From: VAZQ01 sp963725185
Lineage (GTDB): Bacteria > Pseudomonadota > Alphaproteobacteria > Rhizobiales > Xanthobacteraceae
Reading direction: 5' to 3'
DNA: 64,000 nucleotides
Assembly: GCA_963725185.1 (NCBI GenBank)
Contig: CAVRXO010000006.1
Location: 2,542,001 to 2,606,000, forward strand
Below, piece after piece: positions 25,264 to 34,461 of the stretch. The position numbers and the translations under genes were made by a program. Each line of letters begins with the position of its first letter. Position 1 is the stretch's first letter. The notes beneath the pieces were generated by a model. That model was given only the letters and a program-made list of their open reading frames with translations. It was not told the origin of the DNA and searched no databases.

Positions 25264-27378
25264 TCAGATGCTGCCGACCGTCCGCAACCTGGCCCGGGGG
25301 TGAATCTCTGATTGGGACAGGACCGGGGTCTGGGCGCGGAAGCGCTCGACCACGCCCCGCACGAACGGCCGGGCCGCCGCCGAGGTCACCAGGACCGGCG
25401 CCTCGCCCGCCCTGCCGGCCTCATCGAAGCGGTCGCGCACCAGCGTGATGAACTCGGTCAACCTCGAGGGCTGCATCGCGAGCGTGCGCTCGTCGCCTTG
25501 GCCGACGATGGATTCGGCAAAGGCCTGCTCCCATTTCGCCGTCAGCGCGATGAGCGGCAGGTGGCCGGCTGGAGTCGTGTGCTGGGCGCAGAGCTGGCGC
25601 GACAGGCGCGTCCGCACATGCTCGGCCAGCGTCGAGGGGCTGCGCGAGGACGGCAGCGCCTCGGCGATGCCCTCCAGGATGGTCGCCAGGTCGCGGATCG
25701 AAACCCGCTCGGCCAGCAGGTTCTGCAGCACGCGCTGGATGCCCGAGATCGAGATCTGGGAGGGGACCATGTCCTTGACCAGCTCGCCCTGCTCCTTGGG
25801 CAGGTCCTTGATCAGCTTGCTGACCTCCGCGTAGGACAAAAGCTCCGACACATTGATCTTGATGAGCTCGGTCAGATGGGTCGAGAGCACGGTCGCGGCA
25901 TCGACTACGGTGTAGCCCTTGATGGCGGCTTCCTCCTTGAGCCCGGGATCGATCCAGGTCGCCGGCAATCCGAAGGTGGGCTCGGCGGTATGAATGCCGG
26001 GCAGGCTCACCGGCAGCCCGGAGGGGTCCATCACCATTTGCTGTCCGGGCCATATCCGGCCGGTGCCGGCCTCCACTTCCTTGATCTTGATGACGTAGGT
26101 GTTGGCGTCGAGCTGGACGTTGTCGAGCAGGCGCACGGGCGGCATGACGAAGCCCATCTCGATCGCCAGCGAACGGCGCAGCGCCTTGATCTGCTCGGTC
26201 AGCCGATCGCTGCCGTCAGGCGAGTTCACCAGCGGCAAGAGCGCGTAGCCGAGCTCGATCTTGACGTCGTCGATCTTGAGCGAAGCCGAGATCGGCTCCT
26301 CGGCGGGGGGCGCCTTGGCTTCGTCCGCCTTCTTGGTCTCGGCGACGACCTGCTGCTTCTGTCCTCGGTCCGTAATGTAGGCCAGGAAGCCCGCCCCGCC
26401 TCCGAGCACCAGAAACGGCAGCATCGGGATGCCGGGCAACAGCGCCATCACCACCATGGCGGCGGCCGACATGCCGAGCGCCTTGGGATAGCTGGAGAGC
26501 TGGCGGACCAGCGCCTTGTCGGCGGCGCCCGAGACGCCGGCCTTGGCGACCAGCAGGCCCGCCGCGGTCGAGACGATGAGGGCCGGGATCTGCGTCACCA
26601 GGCCGTCGCCGACAGTGAGCGACGTATAGGTGCGCACCGCCTCCGAGAAGGCGAGCCCCTGCTGGGCGATGCCCACGATCATGCCGCCGATGACGTTGAT
26701 GAAGACCACCAGCAGGCCGGCGACGGCGTCGCCGCGCACGAATTTGGAGGCGCCGTCCATGGCGCCGAAGAAGCCGCTCTCGTCCTCCAGGTTCCGCCGC
26801 CGCCGGCGCGCCTCGGATTCGTCGATCAGGCCGGCCGAGAGATCGGCGTCGATCGCCATCTGCTTGCCCGGCATCGCGTCGAGGTGGAAGCGCGCGGCGA
26901 CCTCGGCGATGCGCCCCGAGCCCTTGGTGATGACCACGAAGTTCACGATCACCAGGATGGTGAAGACGATGATGCCGATGACGAAATTGCCGCCCATCAC
27001 GAAATTGCCGAAGGCCTGGATCACGTGGCCGGCGGCATCGGTGCCCTCGTGCCCGCGTGCCAGGATGAGGCGGGTCGAGGCGAGATTGAGCGCCAGCCGC
27101 AGCATGGTGGCGATCAAGAGCACGGTCGGAAACGATGAGAATTCGAGCGGGGCCTGGATGAACAGCGCCGTCATCAGGATCAGCACCGACAGGATGATCG
27201 AGGTGGCGAGCGCCAGGTCGAGCAGCGGCGCCGGCAGCGGCAGGATGAGGACGACCAGGATCGCCATCACCCCGACGGCGAGCCCGATATCGCCGCGCCT
27301 CAGCATGGCGCCGATCTCGCCGATGCCCGGCAGGGCAAAATTTCCGGTGGCTGCCCTGGCTCCGGCCGTGTCGGTCAT
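25264..27378 (-). CDS. flhA: Flagellar export gate protein FlhA
   Basis: 704 aa from the ATG at 27378 (MTDTAGARAATGNFALPG); other in-frame ATGs upstream have no better ribosome site. The N-terminal half holds eight predicted TM helices and the conserved block TRLILARGHEGTDAAGHVIQ; the FHIPEP-type loop follows (AARFHLDAMPGKQMAIDADL). The C-terminal half is the cytoplasmic export-gate domain (PLVNSPDGSDRL, DPSGLPVSLPG, STHLTELIK). FlhA forms the nonameric ring receiving substrates from FliI-FliJ. It is transcribed toward the sigma locus; flhB is not in the window. Confidence 0.96.
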   Translation of the reverse strand: MTDTAGARAATGNFALPGIGEIGAMLRRGDIGLAVGVMAILVVLILPLPAPLLDLALATSIILSVLILMTALFIQAPLEFSSFPTVLLIATMLRLALNLASTRLILARGHEGTDAAGHVIQAFGNFVMGGNFVIGIIVFTILVIVNFVVITKGSGRIAEVAARFHLDAMPGKQMAIDADLSAGLIDESEARRRRRNLEDESGFFGAMDGASKFVRGDAVAGLLVVFINVIGGMIVGIAQQGLAFSEAVRTYTSLTVGDGLVTQIPALIVSTAAGLLVAKAGVSGAADKALVRQLSSYPKALGMSAAAMVVMALLPGIPMLPFLVLGGGAGFLAYITDRGQKQQVVAETKKADEAKAPPAEEPISASLKIDDVKIELGYALLPLVNSPDGSDRLTEQIKALRRSLAIEMGFVMPPVRLLDNVQLDANTYVIKIKEVEAGTGRIWPGQQMVMDPSGLPVSLPGIHTAEPTFGLPATWIDPGLKEEAAIKGYTVVDAATVLSTHLTELIKINVSELLSYAEVSKLIKDLPKEQGELVKDMVPSQISISGIQRVLQNLLAERVSIRDLATILEGIAEALPSSRSPSTLAEHVRTRLSRQLCAQHTTPAGHLPLIALTAKWEQAFAESIVGQGDERTLAMQPSRLTEFITLVRDRFDEAGRAGEAPVLVTSAAARPFVRGVVERFRAQTPVLSQSEIHPRARLRTVGSI

Positions 27379-27565
27379 GGGCGCCGATCCGTCTCGTCTT
27401 GAGCGGTCATGGGTATGGAACGGCTGCACGGCGGCCGTCATGCCGCCCGCCCGTACGAGAGGAACCGCGCCCGCCTCCAAGGTCCGCCCCAGGTTCGACG
27501 CGTTAAGGGGATGATGACGCCCCCCCGGCAAGATTTGCCTGGTCGATGGTTAGCGACTAGTTAAC

Positions 27566-27586
27566 GGGCGGCCAAAACGGCCGCCC
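27566..27586. terminator. Perfect 8-bp GC hairpin upstream of the DUF3617 gene
   Basis: GGGCGGCC (27566-27573) and GGCCGCCC (27579-27586) with a 5-base loop. There is no T-tract. It ends 25 bases before the ATG at 27612, so it could be a leader hairpin. Weak evidence. Confidence 0.35.
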
Positions 27587-27611
27587 AGGCGAAAGAAATT
27601 CGGAGCCCACG

Positions 27612-28061
27612 ATGAATCCTGCGGTTCTTGCCGGCCAGCGGGCGATGGCGCTGGTGCTGCTCGCTCTGCTGAGCAGCCCGATCGCCCGCGCCGACGGCCT
27701 GCAACCCGGGCTCTGGCGGATTCTCAGCCGGCCCGTCATCGACGGAGTGGCGGGGCGCGAGCAGCAGAACACGCGCTGCCTGACGGCCGCCGACGTGGCG
27801 GACCCTGACAAGACCTTCAGCCCGGTCGGCAGCACCGTCAATTCGACCTGCGAGATGGTCGAGCACGAGCTGACGCCCCAGCGGCTGAAATGGCACCTGC
27901 AATGCACCGGCCAGCTCGACATGGATTTGACCGGCGAGTTCCTGTTCGATGCGCCGGAGCACTACTCCGCCACGATCACGACCGCGTCGTCGATGGCCGG
28001 CCACCCGCTCCAGGGCGGACATATGACGCTCGAAGCGCAACGTATAGGCGAATGCAAGTGA
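27612..28061 (+). CDS. DUF3617 family exported protein
   Basis: 149 aa. Signal peptide (MALVLLALLSSPIARA) followed by the DUF3617 pattern: LQPGLWRILSRP, a Cys pair region (TRCLTAADV and STCEMVEHEL), LQCTGQLDMDLTGEFLFD and a final Cys in GECK. DUF3617 proteins are periplasmic, ~150 aa, of unknown function. It lies 46 bases upstream of fmt on the same strand. Confidence 0.8.
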   Translation: MNPAVLAGQRAMALVLLALLSSPIARADGLQPGLWRILSRPVIDGVAGREQQNTRCLTAADVADPDKTFSPVGSTVNSTCEMVEHELTPQRLKWHLQCTGQLDMDLTGEFLFDAPEHYSATITTASSMAGHPLQGGHMTLEAQRIGECK

Positions 28062-28107
28062 AGCCGGTGTCTCCATTGCGGGTGCTCATTGAGGCGCTCG
28101 GGCGCTC

Positions 28108-29058
28108 ATGTCGCTGCGCCTGATCTTCATGGGCACGCCTGATTTCGCCGTGCCGACGCTCGTCGAGATCGCCCAGCGCCATGAGGTCGTGGTGGTCTAT
28201 ACGCGGGCCCCCAAGCCCGCCGGCCGCCGTGGCCTCGAGCTGACGCCGAGCCCGGTCGCGCGCGAGGCGAGCCGCTTAGGACTGCCGGTGCTCACGCCAC
28301 GGACGCTGCGCGATGCGGCGGCGGCGGAGGCATGGCGGGCGCATCGGGCGGATGCCGCGGTGGTGGTGGCCTATGGGCTCATCCTGCCCAGGCCTATTCT
28401 CGAAGCGGTGCCGCTCGGATGCTTCAATGGGCACGCCTCGCTGCTGCCGCGCTGGCGCGGTGCCGCGCCGATCAATCGTGCCATCATGGCCGGAGACGCC
28501 GAGACCGGCGTCACGGTGATGAAGATGGACGAGGGGCTCGATACCGGTCCGGTCGTCGCCGTCGAGAAAGTGCCGCTGATGGAGCGGGTTCCGATCGCGC
28601 CTGATGCGACCGCCGGCGACCTGCATGACCGGCTTGCCAGCCTCGGCGCCGGCCTCGTGGGACGCGCGCTGGGCGCGCTCGAAGGCGGCACTTTGAGCTT
28701 GCAGCCGCAGCCCGAAGCCGGCGTCACCTACGCGCACAAGATCGATTCCGCCGAGGCGCGCATCGATTGGCGGCAGTCGTGGCGCGAAGTGCACAATCAT
28801 GTCCGCGGGCTCTCGCCGTTTCCGGGCGCCTGGTTTGAATTGGCGGCCGACGGCAAGCCGATCCGGGTCAAGGTCTTGCGCACGACCGCGGCGCCGGGCA
28901 CCGGCGAGGCCGGCGTCGTGCTCGACGATCGTTTCACCATTGCGTGCCGGCAAGGCGCCGTCCGCATCGTGGAATTGCAGCGGGCCGGCGGGCGGGCCAT
29001 GGGTGCGGAGGAATTCCTGCGCGGCATGCCGCTCAAGCCCGGCACGCGGCTCGGCTGA
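28108..29058 (+). CDS. fmt: Methionyl-tRNA formyltransferase
   Basis: 316 aa. The N-terminal formyltransferase domain begins LRLIFMGTPDFAVPTL and carries the catalytic Asn-His-Asp set in CFNGHASLLPRWRGAAPIN and MDEGLDTGPV. The C-terminal domain (~205-316) is the OB-like tRNA-binding part. It uses 10-formyl-THF to formylate initiator Met-tRNA. The usual upstream def gene is absent. It is followed 7 bases later by truA, a common alphaproteobacterial pairing. Confidence 0.97.
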   Translation: MSLRLIFMGTPDFAVPTLVEIAQRHEVVVVYTRAPKPAGRRGLELTPSPVAREASRLGLPVLTPRTLRDAAAAEAWRAHRADAAVVVAYGLILPRPILEAVPLGCFNGHASLLPRWRGAAPINRAIMAGDAETGVTVMKMDEGLDTGPVVAVEKVPLMERVPIAPDATAGDLHDRLASLGAGLVGRALGALEGGTLSLQPQPEAGVTYAHKIDSAEARIDWRQSWREVHNHVRGLSPFPGAWFELAADGKPIRVKVLRTTAAPGTGEAGVVLDDRFTIACRQGAVRIVELQRAGGRAMGAEEFLRGMPLKPGTRLG

Positions 29059-29065
29059 GGCCCGC

Positions 29066-29804
29066 ATGCCCCGCTACAAGCTGCTGATCGAATACGACGG
29101 AACGCCTTTCGTGGGCTGGCAGCTGCAGGATCGCGGCCTTTCGGTGCAGGGCCTCCTCATGGACGCGGCGCAGGCGTTTTGCGGCGAGCGCGTGAAGGTC
29201 CAGGGCGCCGGGCGCACCGATGCCGGCGTGCATGCGCTCGGCCAAGTCGCCCATGTCGACCTCGCCAAGGATTGGGAAAGCGACACCGTGCGCGATGCGC
29301 TGACCGCGCATCTGCGGCCGCACCCGATCGTGGTGCTGGCGGCCGAGCCAGTGCCTGACGGTTTCGATGCCAGGTTCTCGGCGCGCCAGCGCCACTATCG
29401 CTACCGCATCGTCAACCGCCGCCCGGATCTGGCGCTCGAGCGCGGGCGGGCTTGGCGGGTGCCGCACCGGCTTGACGAGGCCGCCATGGCGGCTGCCGCG
29501 CAAAACCTCGTCGGCCGGCACGATTTCACGACCTTCCGTCACATCGATTGCCAGGCCAAATCGCCGGTCAAGACGCTCGATCGAACTCGATGTGGAGCGT
29601 TTTGGCGACGAGGTGCGGATCACGGCGGCGGCCCGCTCGTTCCTGCATTCGCAGGTGCGTTCGATGGTCGGCGCGCTGGTCTTGGTGGGCGGAGGCCGTT
29701 GGACGGCCGACGATCTTGCGGCCGCGCGCGACGCGCGCAACCGCGCCGCCTGCGCCCCGGTGGCGCCGCCCGAGGGACTTTATCTGGTGAAGGTGGATTA
29801 TTGA
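29066..29804 (+). CDS. truA: tRNA pseudouridine synthase A (one apparent frameshift)
   Basis: Joined product ~245 aa. The first frame (from ATG 29066) gives the family start RYKLLIEYDGTPFVGWQ and catalytic Asp52 in GAGRTDAGVHALGQ, and runs to KSPVKTLDR. The rest is in the +1 frame: IELDVERFGDEVRITA, SFLHSQVRSMVGALV, PPEGLYLVKVDY. The switch is at ~29580-29590. Adding back one copy of GATCG there would restore KTLDRIELDV. TruA makes pseudouridine 38-40 in tRNAs. Since both halves are perfectly conserved, a sequence error is likelier than a pseudogene. Confidence 0.9.
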
Positions 29805-29981
29805 GGTTGCGGCTCGCCGCCGAGCCGGTTCCCGGCGCTACGGGGCGGTCGAGCACTAAACCTAGGTATGCGTCCCTTAAACGGAAATGGGGCGTGCGGC
29901 TCGACCTCCGTACCATGGAGCGGTTGATCTCAACGATTATCTTTTGTGTAAGAGCAGCCGAACGGCAGGAAAGGACACGCC

Positions 29982-30101
29982 ATGCCAATTCTCATCTGGA
30001 TTGCGGCTATCGCCTGCATGTTGGAGATCACGTCCGGCCACGCGCATGAGCAGGGCCACAAGGATGTGTCGGCTCGGAGCGAGAAGGATTCGGATCGGTA
30101 G
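29982..30101 (+). CDS. Possible short secreted peptide
   Basis: 39 aa: a hydrophobic, signal-like N-terminus (MPILIWIAAIACMLEI) then a polar, His/Lys/Asp-rich tail (HAHEQGHKDVSARSEKD). An AAGGA-like site lies ~8 bases upstream. The cysteine could make it a lipoprotein, though the lipobox is not typical. No similarity is recognised; weak call. Confidence 0.3.
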   Translation: MPILIWIAAIACMLEITSGHAHEQGHKDVSARSEKDSDR

Positions 30102-30193
30102 AGCAGAGGGTGGCGAACGCCACCGCGTCGGCCGCGGCTGTTGAAGCGCTTGAGAAATCCGAGGTGGCAGGGGAGTCCAAACAGGAGCGACCC

Positions 30194-30409
30194 ATGTTGC
30201 GCAAACCCATCCATGTCAGTGCGGGTGAACCGTCGTTCTTCTATCTCATGATGGCGCGGAGTTGCTTTCGACGAGCGGCCAGCACGCGCCATCCCAAGGC
30301 TGGCGGCACGCTGCTGGAGATCGGGCGCGATTTTCTGGCGAAGTCGACCGCCGTGACCTCGGTGCTCGAATCCAAATCCGCGCAATTGCCTTGCAGCACG
30401 GCGCATTGA
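30194..30409 (+). CDS. Conserved small hypothetical protein
   Basis: 71 aa, ATG at 30194 with AGGAG seven bases upstream. The sequence around RSCFRRAASTRHPKAGGTLL and EIGRDFLAKS resembles short alphaproteobacterial proteins with the RHPKAGGTLREIGRDYL pattern, whose role is unknown. No signal peptide or TM. It sits in the ~700-base gap between truA and dapE. Confidence 0.5.
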   Translation: MLRKPIHVSAGEPSFFYLMMARSCFRRAASTRHPKAGGTLLEIGRDFLAKSTAVTSVLESKSAQLPCSTAH

Positions 30410-30501
30410 GACATAAGCGGACACGTGCTGATGGGTCCAAGCTTCCTCTGGCCGGCCGAACGCCCGACCTGTTCGCGGAAGATGATCCAGGTGGGCACGT
30501 T

Positions 30502-31665
30502 TCACCCGAAATACCGCTCCAGGATTCCGCGATAGACCGCGGTAAGCTTGGCGAGATCGGCGAGCGTCGTGCATTCGTCGGTCTGGTGCATGGTCCGTCC
30601 CACCAGGCCGAGCTCGAGCACCGGGCAATAGTTCTTGATGAAGCGCGCGTCCGATGTGCCCCCGGTGGTGGAGAGCTGCGGGGTGCGGCCGGTGACCTGC
30701 GCGATGGCGCCGACCACTAGGTCCAGGAACGGCCCGGGCGCCGCCAGGAACGCGTCGGCATTCGACCTCTCCCAATCGATGCGCCAACGCACCGGCGCGG
30801 GCGCCGCCGCCTGCACGCGCGTCTCGATCAAGGTCTTCAGCGTCGCCTGGCTGTGGCAGTCGTTGAAGCGGATGTTGAAGCGCGCGCGCGCCTCGCCCGG
30901 GATCAGGTTGACCACCGGATTGCCCACATCGACCGACGTGAATTCGAGGTTGGACGGTTGGAAGTGGGCGCTGCCGCTGTCTAGCGGCTCTGCCATCAGT
31001 GCCGTCATCAGCGCGGTCAGGGCGCGGATCGGATTTTCGGCGAGTTGCGGGTAGGCGACGTGGCCCTGCCGGCCGATGACCGTGAGGGTGCCGTTGAGCG
31101 AGCCGCGACGGCCGACCTTGATGGTGTCGCCGACCTCGGCGGCGCCGGAGGGCTCGCCCAGGATGCAGTGATCGAAGCGCTCGCCCCGGTCGGCGGCCCA
31201 TTGCAACAGCTTGGTGGTGCCGTTGACCGCGATGCCTTCCTCGTCGCCGGTGATGAGAAAGGAGATCGAGCCTGCCGGCTCGCCGTTGCGGGCGCCGACA
31301 TGATCGAGCGCCGCCGCCAGCGCGCAGGCGATGCCGCCCTTCATGTCGACGGCGCCGCGGCCATAGAGCGCGTCGCCCGCGATCTCGCCCGCGAACGGAG
31401 GATGCGACCATCGGGCCTCGTCGCCGGGCGGCACCACATCGGTGTGGCCGGCGAAAACGAGATGCGGCGCGCTCCGGCCCAGCCGCGCGTAGAGGTTCTC
31501 GACCGGCGCCGTGCCGGGCTCCGCGAAGGTCATGCGCGCGACGGTGAAACCCGCGCCGGCGAGCAGGCTCTCGATCATGCCGAGCGCGCCGCCTTCGGCC
31601 GGCGTCACCGAGCGGCAGCGCACCAGATCGCGGGCAATCGTGACGGGGTCGGCGGATGTGCTCAT
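30502..31665 (-). CDS. dapE: Succinyl-diaminopimelate desuccinylase
   Basis: 387 aa. M20 peptidase family: metal and catalytic residues in FAGHTDVVPPGD, GRGAVDMKGGIA, ITGDEEG, and the C-terminal LGLVGRTMHQTDE. It hydrolyses N-succinyl-LL-DAP to LL-DAP in lysine and peptidoglycan synthesis. It is last in dapD-DUF805-dapE, beginning 9 bases after the DUF805 gene. Confidence 0.97.
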   Translation of the reverse strand: MSTSADPVTIARDLVRCRSVTPAEGGALGMIESLLAGAGFTVARMTFAEPGTAPVENLYARLGRSAPHLVFAGHTDVVPPGDEARWSHPPFAGEIAGDALYGRGAVDMKGGIACALAAALDHVGARNGEPAGSISFLITGDEEGIAVNGTTKLLQWAADRGERFDHCILGEPSGAAEVGDTIKVGRRGSLNGTLTVIGRQGHVAYPQLAENPIRALTALMTALMAEPLDSGSAHFQPSNLEFTSVDVGNPVVNLIPGEARARFNIRFNDCHSQATLKTLIETRVQAAAPAPVRWRIDWERSNADAFLAAPGPFLDLVVGAIAQVTGRTPQLSTTGGTSDARFIKNYCPVLELGLVGRTMHQTDECTTLADLAKLTAVYRGILERYFG

Positions 31666-31674
31666 GTGGGTTTG

Positions 31675-32109
31675 TCAGGCTTTGCCGGACAGCGGATCGG
31701 GTCCGAAGCGATTGGGTCCGCTGGTGCCGGGCCGAAAGCCGAGCTCGACGATCAGGACCACGCCCAGCAGGGCAAACGGAACGAGGATCAAGTTGTTGAT
31801 CGGATTGGCGGTGTCGATCTCGCCGTTCAACAGCGTGAAAAGATCGAGCGCGACGTTGCTGGCAAAGAACAGGGCGACCACCCACGGCGATAGATTGCGG
31901 TCATTGGCCCGCTTCACGGCGAGCGCGAATTCCGGATAGGTGAACGCCAGGTCCAGGATGGTGCCCAGGGTATCGCCGCCGACCCGGGAGGCGAACCACT
32001 GCGTGGCGATCTCGATCGCGGCCAGGATCCCGCAGGCGATCCAGAACGGCTCGCGGTTGATCCGCCCGTGAAAGCTCGTGAACAGGTAGATCCAATAGCT
32101 CGGATTCAT
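31675..32109 (-). CDS. DUF805 membrane protein
   Basis: 144 aa. The N-terminus YWIYLFTSFHGRINREPFW is the DUF805 signature, followed by about three or four TM helices (FWIACGILAAIEIATQWFA, WVVALFFASNVALDLF, NLILVPFALLGVVLIVEL) and the usual C-terminal GTSGPNRFGPDP. The function of the family is unknown. It lies between dapD and dapE in the same operon, a recurrent arrangement. Confidence 0.9.
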   Translation of the reverse strand: MNPSYWIYLFTSFHGRINREPFWIACGILAAIEIATQWFASRVGGDTLGTILDLAFTYPEFALAVKRANDRNLSPWVVALFFASNVALDLFTLLNGEIDTANPINNLILVPFALLGVVLIVELGFRPGTSGPNRFGPDPLSGKA

Positions 32110-32170
32110 CGCGGCTTGCCTTGCGCTCTCGGAGCTCGATCCTGGAGACGAAAGTCTCCAGGATTCTGTG

Positions 32171-32225
32171 TTGTCGCATTTGTCGGAATGGAAAACCGGA
32201 TTTTCCTGAAAAATGCTCCCTCGCT
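32171..32225 (-). repeat. GAGCATTTTTCAGG-type intergenic repeat (copy 1)
   Basis: Minus-strand order: gagcatttttcaggaaaat, ccggttttcc, aaatgcgac. Shares order and wording with copies at 40505, 53576 and 54562. It starts right at the dapD stop codon and leads into the DUF805 gene. Confidence 0.7.
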
Positions 32226-33071
32226 TTAGTCCCGCAGCAACTCGTTGATGCTGGTCTTGGCGCGGGTCTTCTCGTCCACGCGCTTGACGATCACTGCGCA
32301 ACTGAGGGCGGGACCGGGGCTGCCATCGGGCAGCGGCTTGCCCGGCATGGCGCCCGGCACCACCACCGAATAGGCGGGGACCTCGCCCAGAAAGGTCTCG
32401 CCGGTGGCGCGGTCGATGATGCGGGTCGAGGCGCCGATGAACACCCCCATGGCCAGCACGGCGCCCTCGCGCACGATCGCGCCTTCGGCTACCTCCGAGC
32501 GCGCGCCGATGAAGCAGCGGTCCTCGATGATCACCGGTCCGGCTTGCAGCGGCTCGAGCACCCCGCCGATGCCGGTGCCGCCGGAGATGTGGCAGCTCCT
32601 GCCGATCTGCGCGCAGGAACCGACGGTGGCCCAGGTGTCGATCATGGTGCCCTCGCCCACATGGGCGCCGAGATTGACGAAGGAGGGCATCAGCACCACG
32701 CCGGGCGCGATATAGGCGGAGCGGCGCACCACCGCGCCCGGCACGGCGCGGAAGCCGGCCGCGCGAAAGCGCGCTTCGTCCCAGCCGTCGAATTTGGAGG
32801 CGACCTTGTCCCACCAGACCGCATCGCCCGGGCCGCCCGTAATGACGGCGAGATCGTTGAGACGGAACGACAGCAGCACCGCCTTCTTGAGCCACTGGTT
32901 GACCCGCCAGTCGCCGTTGCCGGATTTTTCGGCGACGCGCGCCTCTCCGGCATCGAGGAGATCGAGCGCGGCCTCCACCGCTTGCCGCACGGCGCCTTTG
33001 GTCGCGGGCCCGATCCCCTCGCGCTGCTCGAACGCGTCGTCGATGGTCTTGGCAAGCTCGGCATGCGACAT
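32226..33071 (-). CDS. dapD: Tetrahydrodipicolinate N-succinyltransferase
   Basis: 281 aa. An N-terminal helical domain is followed by a left-handed beta-helix of hexapeptide repeats (VRRSAYIAPGVVLMPSFVNL, GEGTMIDTWATVGSCAQIG, CFIGARSEVAEGAIVREGA) and the family C-terminus. It transfers succinyl from succinyl-CoA to tetrahydrodipicolinate. The ATG at 33071 gives the usual MSHAELAKTID start. First gene of the dapD-DUF805-dapE operon. Confidence 0.97.
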   Translation of the reverse strand: MSHAELAKTIDDAFEQREGIGPATKGAVRQAVEAALDLLDAGEARVAEKSGNGDWRVNQWLKKAVLLSFRLNDLAVITGGPGDAVWWDKVASKFDGWDEARFRAAGFRAVPGAVVRRSAYIAPGVVLMPSFVNLGAHVGEGTMIDTWATVGSCAQIGRSCHISGGTGIGGVLEPLQAGPVIIEDRCFIGARSEVAEGAIVREGAVLAMGVFIGASTRIIDRATGETFLGEVPAYSVVVPGAMPGKPLPDGSPGPALSCAVIVKRVDEKTRAKTSINELLRD

Positions 33072-33282
33072 CGGCAGTCCCTTACACTCCGGCCCGCCCT
33101 CACGCTTGCGGAGGGAACGGGACGGGGTTGCGTTGTCGGGGGAACCGGGAGGGTCTGTCAAGAGATGCGCTCATTCGCGCCGGCGCCGATCGTTGACGCA
33201 GCCGCACGCAAGCCCCATCGTTGCGCCCGCGGCGCATTTGCCCAAGATCGACTGCCCAAGATCGACCGGAAGCCTCAGAACA

Positions 33283-34356
33283 ATGCGGAAGGGTTTTTGC
33301 AGATCCCGCTTGCCCCGCGCCATCGCCGGCGCCGCGCTCTTTTGCCTGGCTTTGGCTGCCGCCGGGCTCGCTGATTTTCCATCCTTGGCGCAGACCAACA
33401 ACAGCGTGAAGGTCGCCTCCGCCGGCATCGCCAGCGATATTGGGTTCTTCATCGCCGACAAGAAGGGCTATTTCCGCGCCGAGGGACTCGACGTCTCGCT
33501 CACCACGCTTCCCAATTCTCCGCAGATGATCGGTCCGCTCGGCATGGGCCAATTGGATGTCGGTGCCGGCACCGTCGCGGCCAGCCTCTACAATGCGGTC
33601 GCCCAGAACATCACGATCCGCGCCGTCGCCGACAAGGGCTCGATGCGCCCGGGCTATGGCTTCTCGGGACTCCTGGTGCGCAAGGACCTGGTCGACAGCG
33701 GCCGCTTCAAGAGTTTCAAGGACCTCAAGGGCATGACGATCGCGGTCGGCACCTTCGGCAGCGCCAATTCGTCGGCCGTCAACGAAGCGCTCAAGCGCGG
33801 CGGCTTGACCTGGGACGACGCCAAGATGGTCGCGCTCACGTTTCCGCAGCACCTGGCCGCCTTTGCCAACAAGGCGATCGACGCCAGCATGACCAACGAG
33901 CCGACCGCCTCGGAGGCCGTCAAGGACGGGTTGGCGGTGCGGATCGCCGGCAATGACGAGATCTATCCCGACCAGCAGACCGCGGTCGTTCTCTATTCGG
34001 AGGTCTTCACCCGCCAGCGGCCGCAGCTCGCGCAGCGATTCATGCGCGCCTATATCCGGGCGGTGCGCGAATACAATGATGCGCTCAAGGGCGGAAAGAT
34101 CGCCGGGCCGAACGCCGACGAGGTGATCTCGATCCTGACCGACTACACCTTCATCAAGGATCCGCAGATTCACCGTGCCATCACGCCCGCCGCCATCGAT
34201 CCGGACGGGCGCATGAATCTCGACGGGCTGCGCAACGACTTGCAGTTCTTCAAGGAACGCAAGCTGATCCAGGATCCCACGATCACCGTCGAGAAGATCG
34301 TCGATCCGAGCTTCGCCGCGGCGGCGGTCAAGGAGCTCGGCCCCTACAAGCCATAG
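33283..34356 (+). CDS. ABC transporter substrate-binding protein (NMT1/SsuA-like)
   Basis: 357 aa. Signal peptide (AIAGAALFCLALAAAGLA) followed by a type II periplasmic binding fold: VKVASAGIASDIGFFIADKK, GYFRAEGLDVSLTTLPNSPQ, GQLDVGAGTVAASLYNAV, then the second lobe with GMTIAVGTFGSANSSAVNEA. Such proteins bind thiamine precursors, sulfonates, nitrate or taurine; the ligand cannot be told. No ABC permease or ATPase is adjacent. It is divergent from dapD. Confidence 0.85.
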   Translation: MRKGFCRSRLPRAIAGAALFCLALAAAGLADFPSLAQTNNSVKVASAGIASDIGFFIADKKGYFRAEGLDVSLTTLPNSPQMIGPLGMGQLDVGAGTVAASLYNAVAQNITIRAVADKGSMRPGYGFSGLLVRKDLVDSGRFKSFKDLKGMTIAVGTFGSANSSAVNEALKRGGLTWDDAKMVALTFPQHLAAFANKAIDASMTNEPTASEAVKDGLAVRIAGNDEIYPDQQTAVVLYSEVFTRQRPQLAQRFMRAYIRAVREYNDALKGGKIAGPNADEVISILTDYTFIKDPQIHRAITPAAIDPDGRMNLDGLRNDLQFFKERKLIQDPTITVEKIVDPSFAAAAVKELGPYKP

Positions 34357-34362
34357 CGGCTC

Positions 34363-34461
34363 GTAGCCCGCATGGAGCGTGAGCGCAATGCGGGAACGTC
34401 GGTCCCGGATTGCGCCACGGGGGGGCGCTTCGCGCCGACCCGTCGGCTTCATCCAGGCTAC
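34363..34461. repeat. Palindromic intergenic repeat (GTAGCCCGCATGGAGCG type)
   Basis: Left end gtagcccgcatggagcg, internal palindrome-rich core (gggaacgtcggtcccgg), right end catccaggctac. This design is a widespread dispersed repeat in soil alphaproteobacteria. It fills the gap between two convergent genes and contains the stop codon of the HAD phosphatase gene. Confidence 0.7.

Noticed and set aside
25312..27138. 608-residue frame antisense to flhA
   Set aside because: Shadow of flhA; composition biased to Gly, Arg and His with no recognisable domain.
29930..31885. Long minus-strand frame through dapE in another phase
   Set aside because: Arg/His-rich shadow of dapE with no motif.
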